Origin: Trametes villosa
Taxonomy: Eukaryota > Basidiomycota > Agaricomycetes > Polyporales > Polyporaceae
Direction of reading: 5' to 3'
DNA length: 64,000 bases
NCBI GenBank assembly: GCA_002964805.2
Contig: PUDQ02000024.1
Location: 806,001 to 870,000, forward strand
Part shown: piece by piece, positions 44,701 through 55,286 of the stretch
Layout of the letters: every line of letters begins with the position of its first letter
Position numbering within the stretch: the first letter of the stretch is position 1
The notes under the pieces: generated by a model
The model's database searches: none
The model's input: only the letters and a program-made list of their open reading frames with translations
What the model was told of the DNA's origin: nothing
Position numbers and translations under genes: made by a program

Positions 44701-46934
44701 ACTTTCAACGCGGAAGGGGCTTCCTTGGACCAAGCAACCGGACGTTCGGGCAGCGCTGCGAGCAACTTGCCCTTCCCTTTGGCAGCGGAGACCGTCTGAC
44801 TCGGGCTGTCCCCTGCGCATATAGTTAGCCATCGCGCTATCACGTATCGCCTTCACTCAGTGCTTGCCTGGATATGCTTCATCGGAGGTATCTGTTCCAG
44901 GCTTCATGCATTCATGGGTGACGTACGGTCAGACGTATACCCCGACTACCATGTAGGATAGTTACATACCTTCCGTGGCTTCTTTTGACGTTTCTTGGCA
45001 GTGTCGGCGACGGCCGGCGGCAGGAGGGATGACGAACTCGGTGTCGGCGGCTCGCGGGCAGGTTTGGCAGCCTCCTGCTCTGCCAAGGCCTTGCGGATGT
45101 CGTCGGAGTGCTTAACTACGAGCTCGTCGTCGGGCGGCAGTCGCGCAAGGTCGAGGATGTTGTGGGAATAGCGACACGGCTTCCGGAAACAGTATTGTTT
45201 CTTGAAGTACAGCCGGCAGATTGGTCGCGGCCTCTGTTTGATGTAGGTAAGCAAGACGTCGATGCAGTACGTCAGACACGAACCTTCCGACGGGTGGCGT
45301 TCTTGGCCGAAGCTTCTGGATGATCATCCTGAGGTTGCGTCAGCACCCGCACCGTCAGAGAGAATGAAGGTAGTCACTTCAGCCACTTCGGACGAACTAG
45401 CAGCCTCTTCTGTGTCAGAGTCCGATAAGGAAGTGTCTCTTGAGACGTCGCCACCTAAACCCTCGTTCTCCAATTCACCCGGAGGGCTGTGGGCGTAGCG
45501 GCAACTGTCTCCTTTGTGACACAGACCAACCACATCCATCTTGCATACCTCGCGCTCTCGCACAGAGCCATCGGGAGCCTGGGGAAGCGGGTGGTAGTGT
45601 AAGCTACGTGAGGGATAGGGATGGGCAAATCGCACGCTTACGGTGTAACGGATAGTAGCCGGGACCTGCAATTCAGGTCGTCGCGTCAGATGTCGGGTAG
45701 ATAGAAGGATCTCACGCACCTTTCTCGGCACTGGCTTCGGGGCGGGGGGTAAGAGCTGCGTGATGCACGCTTGGGGAAGTAGGAATATGTGGGTTCTATG
45801 ACATCTATCGCCGTACTCGCACATTCCCTTTTGGTACTTCTCGCAAACCTCGTTTAATCTCTGTCGGTGGCGTAGCGGTGGGTCAGTCTCGCCTTTCACT
45901 GGCTACACGCCGATATACGCTGAGATGCTACTCACCCTACTCGGGCGCGGATCGAGTTCCGCTGCTCTACTCAATCGGACCGCGTCAAAGTTCTCCGGGC
46001 CTTCATTCTCATCGGGGGGCGGTGGCGAGGGTATGCGCGGGAGTAGCGGCGGGGGTATATGCGTCCTAGGTCGATCCGATGGCGTCTCGCGAGCAATATA
46101 CGGGGCGGGTCCGGCTGGCAGAACAGCCGCTATCGCCGCCGGCATCTGAGGCGGAGGGTGGCCATCTATCCTATGCGGTTGACGATGCCGGTCGTGGTAT
46201 ACCCCATCAACGAGCTGGACATCCGGAGACACTTGGAACTGTGAAATCTGCCCGTCTCTTGCGTACGCTCCTTCACGGCGAGGAGGCGCTGCCGCCACCG
46301 GGCCCGTGCCCCGCGCGCCACCCACGTCGTGAGAGCGGTGGCATCTATCTCCCCACGTACAGCGTCCCGCAAGGTAGAGCTGACAGACTTCCGGCTGCGA
46401 CATCCGAGCGAGGACGGTAATGGAGGTCAGCAGGGGTGGTAAGGGGTACGTCGCAGTAAGAAGTCTGACCTGTACTGCGTCCGGCCGGCGTATATGTGGT
46501 TCGGGCCGCTGCGGCAGGCCTTGTGGTGGCCTTACCCGCGCATCGTGCGAGTCTATGTGCTGCTGCGGTAGACTCATGGGGCGTGCAGCACGCCCGCGAG
46601 CGGTGTCGTGTGCAGAGTGCTAGAGGAGCGTGGGTGTAGGTGTCAAGCGAGTGTACTGGTGGAAAGCAGGAAAAAATACGCCACTCACGGGCCCGGTCGA
46701 GTAGAACGTGTCTTGGTCGACAAAGTATGGAAAGTGCGCGCGCACGGGCCCGCTATTGTTCGAACGGTCGCGGAGGCTCGGTGCCGCAGCACATGAGTAC
46801 TCCTTTGTCATGCCCGGGTAGCCGGCGGAGCCGTCCATCCAGCCGCGCTCAGCCGCCCCCGGTGCGTGCGCCAGCGTGGGCCCGTCGTTGCGCATCATCC
46901 GCTCGTCGCGGTACGGGCGGCGTACGTCGACCAT
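41761..46934 (-). CDS. RBR-type E3 ubiquitin ligase with five CCCH zinc fingers
   Basis: Twelve predicted exons (46934-46689, 46619-46470, 46394-45936, 45860-45720, 45665-45642, 45578-45378, 45328-45284, 45233-44970, 44901-44868, 44812-44655, 44603-44139, 44082-41761), about 1,502 residues, every junction in frame. Five CCCH fingers come first: CQLYLAGRC...CHRSH, CEKYQKGMC...CHRTH, CKMDVVGLC...CRYAH, CRLYFKKQYC...CRYSH and CFDFIHGRC...CRYSH. A long middle region follows, with RRM-like stretches and a Lys-rich patch. The C-terminus is a complete RBR module: RING1 (CPVCLGDV...CGHTWC), IBR, and RING2 with GCNHMTC, whose first Cys should be the thioester-forming residue. It probably ubiquitinates RNA-bound targets. 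Exon 5 is 24 nt; intron 9 is GC-AG. The intron between exons 2 and 3 could be retained, as its frame is open. Confidence 0.88.
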
Positions 46935-47331
46935 ATGTCGGTGGTGGTGGTATGTTGCGAGGCGAGGGGCTGGTCCCGGCGTGAACGCGTGACATCGAAG
47001 CCTCGCTATTCTCGGCCGCACAGCTTGCGGCGCGGGCGTTTAGAGTGTGTATAACGCAGTAACCTTTCGGTGTCCGAATTTGGTAGACTCGTTACTAACG
47101 TCCTAGTAGCCCACTTGTAGGAAAAGGTAAGCCCCGGCGTTTGCCCACTCCCCGAGCGCCCTAACTATTTTTTGGCGGTGCAACATAGGGCGGTCTATTA
47201 AGCACGTATCCTATGTATGTATACAGGTTTGTAGGGAATCACACCCTTAAGCACCGTGCCCGGGGGAAATGCACTTACGCACACAGTCAGTAACTGTAGT
47301 GTGGGGCTGCACGTCGGGGCACGGCCCTTGG
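46935..47331. other. Intergenic: RBR promoter and 3' end of the LINE
   Basis: It lies between the RBR start codon and the stop of LINE ORF2. It should hold the LINE 3' UTR; no poly-A tail or simple 3' repeat is evident. Confidence 0.4.
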
Positions 47332-50300
47332 TCACCCGTTCGGAAACCAACACGACGGCTTACCCACTAAAACCTCCGTACAGAATAACCACTCGTCCGG
47401 TAGGGACCCCTCATCTTGCAGGGTACCCGCCCAGGTCCTAAGCACAACTTTCGTCTCGAGCCGGCTCCGCTTTAGGGCCGGCTTAGACAGGGCCCGATCA
47501 AGGTCGAGCCTTTTCTGGATGGCGCTCAACCAGCGGCATCTTATCTCCTCTCTGGAGTGATATCTATCCGGGTCTCCCTCTCGTTCTATTACCCTCTCAC
47601 ATCGTAGTTTCCACACAAGATGGCACGACTCCGTGAGCACAATTCGTAGGAGCCGAGTCTGTCCCGCTCTAGCGCTCATAGCGCCTCTTTCCACTCGCAG
47701 AGCAGGCGCAGCGAGGATGGAGCCATAGGCCAAGGGCGGCACTTCAATCCCCTTACGCTGCAATATCGCGCGTGCTGCCTCCCATACTTCTGCCTGCCCC
47801 GGCGCTGCACACTCCACCAGGATGTGCTCAAGCGATTCCACGGACCCGCAGTGCGTACACAGGGCACGCTGCTCATATCCCGGGAGATGCTCCCAGTACT
47901 TACCAACTCGTAGGGCCCCATGGAGGGATTTCCACCAGAAGTCGCGGAGGCCCCTTCGAATATCGTTGTGACGTAGGGCCTTCCACACCTGGCTCGGTGT
48001 CAGGGCAATCCCCCAGTCACACGCAGCGGTCGCTACCACACGCCCCAGGACAACGTCCGTGGCCTTCCGGCCCGGTCTCACTTTCCACCGACGTATACCC
48101 TGGTAGGCTAACCTCTGGGTCAGCACCGGCAGGCGTACGCCATTTTCGAGGAGCTCCAGCGGCGGCCGCCCTTCCTCCTCCATTCGGTCGGTACGTGCCT
48201 CAGTCCCCAGCTTTGCCAGTGCATCTGCGCCCTCATTACCCTCTTCTCCTGAGTGTCCTTTCACCCACTCCAGGGCAGTTCCCGCCGTTCTCATCCGGAG
48301 GCGTGCCACCGCATCCTTCAGGGCATCCGCATTCGTCACCCCTAACCAGCCTCGGTCCTCCCAGGCACGCAGACACGAGGTGAGGCCTTTGACCACCAGC
48401 GACGAGTCGGAGCGGATGAGCAGCGGGAGGTCTGTTGGCGCTGCAGACGCCGCCAGCGACACCGCGTACGCTTCTCCCAGATTGTTAGATTGCGCGTCAC
48501 CCGGCACGCGCGCAGCAATATTCCGCGGGTCCCCAGTCCCGAACCAGACCCCACTACCGGCAGTTAGGGCGCCGTCATCCCTGGTCCGACAGGACCCGTC
48601 CGTGTACACAACGAGTCCTGGTCCCGGTTCGGTTGCCGCGCCTCGCATCTGCGCGTCCGCGTCCGGTGCCGGGTCCCTCGGGCGGGCAAAGACGCGTACA
48701 GCGTTTGCCACAGGGAGAGGGGTCGCTTCGAGTCCAAAACACACCCGCTCTCGCCACGAGGCCGCACCATCCACATCCAGCCGCGGCCGCCAGGTGGGGG
48801 CAATCTGCCGCAACATTGCCCGGGCCAGCGACGCGCAGCGATGGGGGTTAGGACAGGCAAAATCCGCACGATCCCTCGCGCAGTCCACACAGACACACCG
48901 CGGAGTTCCCACATGCTTCGGCTGTCCCGGGTCCGTCCGCAGCAGTCTAAGCGCGACGTTCATGCAGTCGCCCACCGTGCAGACGGAGTGGCTGTTCCTC
49001 AGGCACCTCGCAGATGGCGAGTTCGCCTGGAGGGTGCTGCGGTCGAGGGCCGTATGCGCCCAGACAGGGAGAGCAGCCTTAAGCTCCTCGGAGGGCCACA
49101 CAGCGTGCACCCCCACCCCGTATTTTCGTGCAGTCTTGACCATCCTCGCCAGGCTCTTCGGGAGCCGTCCACTGTGAGTCGCATTCACCTCCCAAGTCTG
49201 TAGGAAGGTGTTTACACGCACGCATGGGTCTAGCCGGCGGTCCGACGCCACCACCGCCCTTGCCATGAGTGCATCAGCCAGGCTCGCCCATCGCGGGCGT
49301 TCGCCGTCTTTACCAAAGTAATCACGTAGCCAAATAAGGTCGATCGCTTCGCTCCGCGTCTTGACATCCAGCAGGTTCAGCCCGCCTGCGAGGACCGGGT
49401 CTCTCAGGGTGTCAATCCCGACGACCGGTTTGCCGCCCGACTTCCAGACGAAGTTCGAGACCATGCGTTCCAGATCTATCTCCACCGTCGGAGGGATTCC
49501 CTGGGCCCGAGCCAGGAATTGGGTGCGTCCCCCAACCTCGAGACCCACAATCAGCTTCCGACCGTACATTGACGGCCGGCGCAAGCTCCACCGTTCCAGG
49601 TTCTGTCGTACAGTGTCGACCATGGGTCCCCACACCGCTACTTGGTCGACATCGTTGCCCAACCACGCGCCAAGTATTCGCACCGGCTGTTTGTCAGGTA
49701 CAATACGGACGCCCTCGGGCAGCGCCGGCCCATTCGGGGAGAGTTTCCGGGAGCGGATAACCTCAGCGCGGTACTCAGCGGATCCCACCGGGATCACCTC
49801 AGTTTTGTCGTCGTTGAATTTCGCCCGGGACGCCCCGCACCACCTCGTAAGCACGCCCATTAGCTCATCGTACGAGTCGTCCTCCCGGATGAAAGCAGTT
49901 GTGTCATCCGCGAAGAGGGCCGAGATAAGCCGTTCAGCAGCGCCAGGAATCTCAAACCCGCGAAGAGACGACGCACGCAGGGCTGCCGCCAGCGGCTCGA
50001 TAGCGAGGTCGAAAAGGAGACACGACATGGGGTCTCCCTGGCGTACCCCACGCGTGATACCAAAGGCCCTACTTAAGGTACCATTTACCATCACGGAGCT
50101 CGACGCATTATCGTATAGGGTGCGCACAGTGGAGATAAATGCCTCCGGAAAATTCATGCGCCTCAGCACCGCCCACAGGTACGTATGATCGATTCGATCG
50201 TATGCCTTTTCTTGATCCAGCGCAACAATAGCGCCATTGCTCTCTTCCGCTTCAGCATAGTCCACTAACAGTGCCGCGAGCCGTATGTGGCCGAATATGC

Positions 50301-52491
50301 TCCTGCCCGGGATGAATCCCGCCTGGTCCGGGTGAACCAGGTCCGCCACATGCTCCGACAGCTTCGCGGTAAGAGCTTTCGTCATCACCTTATAATCGGC
50401 ATTTAGGACCGTGATAGGGCGGTAGTTTGTTATCTCACGAGGATCCTTTTTCTTGTAGATCGGGCATATCCAGCCCTCAGCGAACGGCACCTCTGGGTGG
50501 ACCCCGAACTTCTCAACATCATTGAAGACGCGCTTCAGCGCCATCACAACATTCAGGGCTGGTTTGTTTCGTTTAACGCTTGCTTCGTGCCATTGCATGT
50601 ACGCTAACCAGAACTCCGTAGGCAGGCCGTCTCTTCCCGCCGCTTTGTTGCGAGCAGAGCAGCATAGAGCCGTGCGGACGTGTTCGTACGATAGTCGGGC
50701 GGCCAGCGCCGCCTTCTGAACGCTCGTCAGCTTCGCGTCAACAAACTCTAGGGCACAGTCAATGAGGACCTCGTGCTCTCCTCCCGGAGGCGGCAGATCA
50801 GCTCGCTGCAGCTCGTCATAAAAGGTGCGAGCTATTTCACACATTTCCTTAGTACTATTTGCGTACGTCGTACCGCCATCCAGGCGACGCATTTCGTACA
50901 TGATGCTGTCGGGCTTGGGAGGCGCGTTCTGTCGCGTCCAGTATCTCCCCACCTTCTCACCGTTTGCCCAGTCTCGCGCATGTACCGTTGCACGCCTTTG
51001 GCCGAAACGGTTCATCTCGAGCCTCTGCATCCGCTCGCGTAGCAGGGCCAGCGTCTCCGCCGTCGAGGGGTCGTCGCCCGCCTGCTGCATCTGCAGGAGG
51101 GACTCGACCTGCTCTTTAATGCGGGCAATCTTGACGTCCAATTTAGGCACCCATTCCTTGACGCGTTTCCTCGCTTCTAGGAGTAGCTGCTTCTTGAACT
51201 CATAAAACATCAGCTGCGGGTTCTTAGTTTCAGTTCTGTCCCCCACAGCCGCCAGGTCTCGTTCTAATTCGAGCCCCAGGGACTTCATTTTAGTAGTAAA
51301 TACTACGTCGTCCAGGAGGGATACCGGCGCAGCCCACCTCCCCTTGCCCACGTTTGGGGCGTGGTAGTTTGCCACAGAGCAGACGACCATCTGGTGGTCC
51401 GAGAGGGTGCCCGGCCCGACAACGTCCCAATCCGCCACTCTGGGCAGGAGATGCTGTCTTACATAGATACGGTCGAGTCGGGACTGGCGCTCGGTTCCTA
51501 TCTGGTGGAAGGTGAATAACCTCTCGGTAGGGTGAGCACTTCGCCACGAGTCCTGCGCGTGCAGGCTCCGGGTCATGCGAGAAAGGGCCTCCGTGGCCAC
51601 GGCAGGGTCGGCGTGCGCCGGATACCGGTCCATCGCGCTTTCGACAACGTTAAAGTCTCCCAGGACAACGTCCGGCTTCGCGCGTCCATCTCCCGCCCAA
51701 GATTGCGTCAGCGTGTCCCAGAACGCTGCGTTCTCCGCCGGAGCATTAGGCGCATAGACGTCCAGTAGGGTTAATGTCTTGTCCGACGTCCACGGGTATT
51801 CCAGTCTGATGGCGTGCCCCGGGACAATCTCTGTGCATGAGCACTCGCGCCCCGCGAGCTTCTTAGTATTTACAACAAAAGCCACGCCCCGCGCAGCCGC
51901 ACCATTCACCGGGTCTGGCGAGCAGAATACACGAATAGAACCAGCGAATAGTATGTTTAGATTGTCCAGCCGTTCACTAGTCAAGTGCGCCTCCTGCACC
52001 GCCAGTACCGCGAGGTTACGGTCGCGCATAATTTGGTTAATATACAGCCATTTGTCAGTCGCACCCCCTTGCACGCTTGCGCCGAAACCTTTGATGTTCA
52101 GGGTTCCGAGCCGGAGCCGCGCACTCGTACGAGGCGCAACGCGTCGTTGCTCAGGGGAAGCGACAGGTTCGCGACGACAGTGAGATGTCGCCGAGCTGCT
52201 ACCAATCCCGCGGGCACTATCATTCAGGGCTGGGTTAGCAGGTATTCCGCAGCTCTGTCCAGTGTTCGCGGGGCGTAAAGCGTGTAGGCCAGTATTATCA
52301 ACCGATACGAGGGGGGTGTTATGATTTGTGTGATTGTTCGCAGTCGGTCTAGCCTCCTGGGTGCCCGACCAAGTCAGCCCAGGAGCGATGATTATGCCTA
52401 TCATCCAGGCGGCAGGCAAGTGGGTTGAGGCCCAAGTGCTACGAGGGTAACGCCGCCAGCCTAAATAGGCCGTTACCAGCCAAGTTGGCAT
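47332..52491 (-). CDS. LINE ORF2: endonuclease - reverse transcriptase - RNase H
   Basis: One open frame of 1,719 residues from the ATG at 52491. About residues 128-375 form an APE-type endonuclease (start LGTLNIKGFG, QEAH, GDFN, LSDHQMV). The reverse transcriptase follows (NYRPITVL, DQAGFIPGRS, the catalytic ALFADD near residue 858). The RNase H domain (from about residue 1290) keeps its full catalytic set: YTDGS, the Glu of NLGEAY, RSDSS and the Asp of GNEGADALAK. A Cys/His motif (CTHC...HILVEC) sits near residue 1590. The protein nicks target DNA and copies the element RNA at the nick. The first 125 residues have no recognised domain. Confidence 0.95.
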   Translation of the reverse strand: MPTWLVTAYLGWRRYPRSTWASTHLPAAWMIGIIIAPGLTWSGTQEARPTANNHTNHNTPLVSVDNTGLHALRPANTGQSCGIPANPALNDSARGIGSSSATSHCRREPVASPEQRRVAPRTSARLRLGTLNIKGFGASVQGGATDKWLYINQIMRDRNLAVLAVQEAHLTSERLDNLNILFAGSIRVFCSPDPVNGAAARGVAFVVNTKKLAGRECSCTEIVPGHAIRLEYPWTSDKTLTLLDVYAPNAPAENAAFWDTLTQSWAGDGRAKPDVVLGDFNVVESAMDRYPAHADPAVATEALSRMTRSLHAQDSWRSAHPTERLFTFHQIGTERQSRLDRIYVRQHLLPRVADWDVVGPGTLSDHQMVVCSVANYHAPNVGKGRWAAPVSLLDDVVFTTKMKSLGLELERDLAAVGDRTETKNPQLMFYEFKKQLLLEARKRVKEWVPKLDVKIARIKEQVESLLQMQQAGDDPSTAETLALLRERMQRLEMNRFGQRRATVHARDWANGEKVGRYWTRQNAPPKPDSIMYEMRRLDGGTTYANSTKEMCEIARTFYDELQRADLPPPGGEHEVLIDCALEFVDAKLTSVQKAALAARLSYEHVRTALCCSARNKAAGRDGLPTEFWLAYMQWHEASVKRNKPALNVVMALKRVFNDVEKFGVHPEVPFAEGWICPIYKKKDPREITNYRPITVLNADYKVMTKALTAKLSEHVADLVHPDQAGFIPGRSIFGHIRLAALLVDYAEAEESNGAIVALDQEKAYDRIDHTYLWAVLRRMNFPEAFISTVRTLYDNASSSVMVNGTLSRAFGITRGVRQGDPMSCLLFDLAIEPLAAALRASSLRGFEIPGAAERLISALFADDTTAFIREDDSYDELMGVLTRWCGASRAKFNDDKTEVIPVGSAEYRAEVIRSRKLSPNGPALPEGVRIVPDKQPVRILGAWLGNDVDQVAVWGPMVDTVRQNLERWSLRRPSMYGRKLIVGLEVGGRTQFLARAQGIPPTVEIDLERMVSNFVWKSGGKPVVGIDTLRDPVLAGGLNLLDVKTRSEAIDLIWLRDYFGKDGERPRWASLADALMARAVVASDRRLDPCVRVNTFLQTWEVNATHSGRLPKSLARMVKTARKYGVGVHAVWPSEELKAALPVWAHTALDRSTLQANSPSARCLRNSHSVCTVGDCMNVALRLLRTDPGQPKHVGTPRCVCVDCARDRADFACPNPHRCASLARAMLRQIAPTWRPRLDVDGAASWRERVCFGLEATPLPVANAVRVFARPRDPAPDADAQMRGAATEPGPGLVVYTDGSCRTRDDGALTAGSGVWFGTGDPRNIAARVPGDAQSNNLGEAYAVSLAASAAPTDLPLLIRSDSSLVVKGLTSCLRAWEDRGWLGVTNADALKDAVARLRMRTAGTALEWVKGHSGEEGNEGADALAKLGTEARTDRMEEEGRPPLELLENGVRLPVLTQRLAYQGIRRWKVRPGRKATDVVLGRVVATAACDWGIALTPSQVWKALRHNDIRRGLRDFWWKSLHGALRVGKYWEHLPGYEQRALCTHCGSVESLEHILVECAAPGQAEVWEAARAILQRKGIEVPPLAYGSILAAPALRVERGAMSARAGQTRLLRIVLTESCHLVWKLRCERVIEREGDPDRYHSREEIRCRWLSAIQKRLDLDRALSKPALKRSRLETKVVLRTWAGTLQDEGSLPDEWLFCTEVLVGKPSCWFPNG

Positions 52492-52728
52492 TCCGCCCTC
52501 AAACGGTAAATCAGCCCCGGGTGAGACAAGCCAGACATGTAAACATGTATTATGATGCTAGTAGGTATGTAAGAGGAGAGACAGGCGCAAGCCATGCATA
52601 CGGCATATGGGAAATGACAGACAGGGCGGCTCTAGGCGCACGCCCGGTTCCGAGTATGGACAGCAGAGGACGCAGACGAGAGAGACGAGACGTGGCTGTT
52701 AAGCCCTAGGTACAGTAGTAACATGAAC

Positions 52729-54402
52729 TTACATGTACGTGCCAAAAGCCCCGTACCCGCCGTTCGCGCCGTTTGCGTCGTCGCCGTAGTAGTAGCCGTG
52801 CGGGGCCGCGCCCTGGGTCCCGTAGCCGCCGCGCCCACCGCGCATGCTGCCGCCACGCCCCCGGCCTCCGCGCTGGCCGCCACGCTGGCCGCCCATTCCG
52901 CGATATCCGCTGCCACCGCCGCGCGCGCCACCACGTCCACGACCGCGCGTCGTGTTAGTGAAGCTCGTCGGGGCGAGGCGGTCCCCTTGCTGGAGGCTGG
53001 TTGGGAGGAGGCTGGTTGGGAGGAGGGCGACGTCGGGACCCGCCGCCGGGTCTGACGGGGTGTACGTGCTCACCCCGTTCCAGCCCGGGATTGCTGGGTA
53101 CGGGCACAGATAGGTGGGGTGCGACGCACTATGGCAGTCGCCGCAGGCGACGGGCGGGGAGAGGAAGTACTGCTTGAAGCGGATGTTGAAGGGGACCTGG
53201 CGGAGCTCGTCGCGCCACCTGCGCCAGAGGTCGATCGTGCCCGCCGGCGAGTCGAGGTACACCGCCGCCATCATCGTCCCGTCAGAGACCTCGACGATCT
53301 TGACATAGAACGACGACATGATGATCGCGGCTGCCTGCTGATCGTCGATGCCTTGGAAGGCCTTGTTGGTCTTGACGTACCGCAGGATGAGAGGCGAGAT
53401 GCGCGGGCCGTTAAACACCTTGAAGATCGCGTCCGGGACGTTAAGACGCGGGTCCTGCTTGATACGATCGATGTATCCGACCAACCGGGGGAAGGCGAGG
53501 ACGCGGCGGTGGGCATAGAGGGTCATGACCGTCGCAGACCAGGCCCGTTGACGCACCGCCCGCTCCACCGCGCCGTGAGACAGACCAACGACCACCCAGG
53601 TCGCAGACCCGCCGCGCCGACGCGAGGCACACTCCGGGGGGATCACCCAGAAGCCCTGCTCGTTGGTGAGCGCCGCCATCGACGTCTTGAGGATGTCCGT
53701 GAGCTCGTCGATCTCGTCCGCGCCTGGGGACGTGATGCCGTGCATCCGCACGAGGACTGTGTCCTTGCCGTCGCCCTCCCAGATCGCCTCGATCCTCTCG
53801 TCTGACATCCCCTCGAGCAGCTGCTCGGGGTCCGTGAAGTCGTGCTCCGGGAACCCTTCTTCTGGCATCGGTGTGAAGTCAAAGCCTTGGGGGGCGTACG
53901 GCTGGAGCGTGGCGATGCGAGCTTCGTACGTCGCGCCCCTGACGACACGACCAGCCGGGGTTTGACCGGCCGAGCCGCACGTCGGAGGGAGGGGGGAGTC
54001 TGCATTCAAGGGCCCTCGCGCCGCCGGGGTGGAGAAGCTAGCAGAGGGCCCCGCGCGAGACCAGGACTCATTCGTGAAGGACGGGGCAGGGCTTCCGGCC
54101 AGCGGGGACATGCCGGCCAGTGTGCCGCGGCTCGGTCCCGGCAGCGACATGCGGCTGAGTAGGGAGGGGCGGGAGCCAGAGGCCTTCCCCTCGCTCGCGT
54201 CGCGTTTGAGAGCCGCCGCGCTGACACGGTAGGTGCGCATCACCCGCGGTGGGGCCGACCCACGCGTAGCGGCTACGGAGGAAACAGTGGTCGTCGTGAG
54301 GAGAGGGGCGGGCTGCATCATCGGAGGGGGGTCCAGCGCGGGGCGCGAGGGCTCGATCCTGGGTGTCTCCGGGAAAGAAAGGGGGACGGGGTCGATTTCC
54401 AT
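52729..54402 (-). CDS. LINE ORF1: RNA-binding gag-like protein
   Basis: 557 residues from the ATG at 54402 (MEIDPVP...). The N-terminal 190 residues are Pro/Ser-rich. The middle part has a globular, gag-like character. One CCHC zinc knuckle (C-x2-C-x4-H-x4-C, CGDCHSASHPTYLC) lies near residue 460, and the C-terminus is an RGG box (GRGRGGARGGGSGYRG...). Both features bind the element RNA. It is the first ORF of the retrotransposon; its stop is 237 bp before ORF2. Its C-terminal RGG richness is unusual among fungal ORF1 proteins as far as I know. Confidence 0.88.
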   Translation of the reverse strand: MEIDPVPLSFPETPRIEPSRPALDPPPMMQPAPLLTTTTVSSVAATRGSAPPRVMRTYRVSAAALKRDASEGKASGSRPSLLSRMSLPGPSRGTLAGMSPLAGSPAPSFTNESWSRAGPSASFSTPAARGPLNADSPLPPTCGSAGQTPAGRVVRGATYEARIATLQPYAPQGFDFTPMPEEGFPEHDFTDPEQLLEGMSDERIEAIWEGDGKDTVLVRMHGITSPGADEIDELTDILKTSMAALTNEQGFWVIPPECASRRRGGSATWVVVGLSHGAVERAVRQRAWSATVMTLYAHRRVLAFPRLVGYIDRIKQDPRLNVPDAIFKVFNGPRISPLILRYVKTNKAFQGIDDQQAAAIIMSSFYVKIVEVSDGTMMAAVYLDSPAGTIDLWRRWRDELRQVPFNIRFKQYFLSPPVACGDCHSASHPTYLCPYPAIPGWNGVSTYTPSDPAAGPDVALLPTSLLPTSLQQGDRLAPTSFTNTTRGRGRGGARGGGSGYRGMGGQRGGQRGGRGRGGSMRGGRGGYGTQGAAPHGYYYGDDANGANGGYGAFGTYM

Positions 54403-55286
54403 CGGTGATGCACTCAACTATCCCCTAGGGGCAACCAGAGACAGGCCGAGGGCCTTCGGAGGACGAGGCCTGTAGGGAAGCTAAGCGCGAAGCGGAGGAG
54501 GAGCGAGGTTCGAGTCGGGGTGCCCTTGCGGCGAAAGCGCGATGCGCTGGCAAGTCTCGCACGGATCGCAACGCGTACGCGGAGCGCGGGCGGGTAGGGT
54601 TCGCAGTGAGAGCGCAAGCGGGAACGCTAGGGAAGACGCAGGGGCGCAGTTCGCAACGCAATGCAATGCAACGCAGGACGCTATTCGCAGAGGGGACGCA
54701 GACGCAATTGAGCTCCTGAGGGTGAGGGGGGAAAGGAATCTGAATTCTCTGGCGCCCGGGGCGCGTAGGTACATGGATGAATCGTAGCTACCAAGCCTAG
54801 ACCAGCGAAAGGATCCAGAACCCCTTCGGAGGCCCGCGCCGCGAACCGCGAGGACAGCGGCCCCGCCGCGCGTGAGTCCACGCGCGCTCGCGAATGCCCG
54901 CCCAACGATTGGCGGCCGCACTCGATAAGGCTGCCCGCGTGCTGCGCCCGCCCTTGGCGATGACTCGCGCTCCGCCCGCTCGGCCGATAGTCCCGCTCAA
55001 CGCGCGCGAAGCCTCCGGGCCCGTCGCGAGCGGAACCACCGCGCCCTTGGGATACCTGAGGGGAGGGACGCGCGCCCTTCCGCGAGCGCGTGCATAACGC
55101 GCGGTGCGCCGAGCGTAGAGGCCTGGAGAAGGATCCTGGGGTCAGAGTGGCACCGTGCGCATCATCTCCCCCTCGCTGAAATCCCGACCGTCCTCGGTCG
55201 CTATCGATGCGATCGCGTCCGCGCCGCGGCGTATTTAAGGATTCCGCGAACTGGAGGCGCGCCGTGATCTTCAGCTCTTGTACGCC
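54403..55286. other. GC-rich region, LINE 5' side and promoter of small gene 1
   Basis: No supported gene. It probably includes the LINE 5' UTR. A short GCAACGCAATGCAATGCA repeat lies at about 54650-54675. Confidence 0.4.
55232..55238 (+). promoter_or_regulatory. TATA-like box of small gene 1
   Basis: TATTTAA, 49 bp upstream of the ATG at 55287. Confidence 0.45.

Larger units (their letters stand above)
47332..54402 (-). mobile_element. Non-LTR retrotransposon (LINE, Tad-like), both ORFs intact
   Basis: ORF1 (54402-52729) and ORF2 (52491-47332) on the minus strand, 237 bp apart. ORF2 order is endonuclease, reverse transcriptase, RNase H, Cys/His motif, which fits the Tad1/I-like clades of fungi. 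No stop or frameshift interrupts over 6.8 kb of coding sequence, so the copy may be recent and possibly active. The ends and target-site duplication were not found; coordinates mark only the coding part. Confidence 0.88.
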
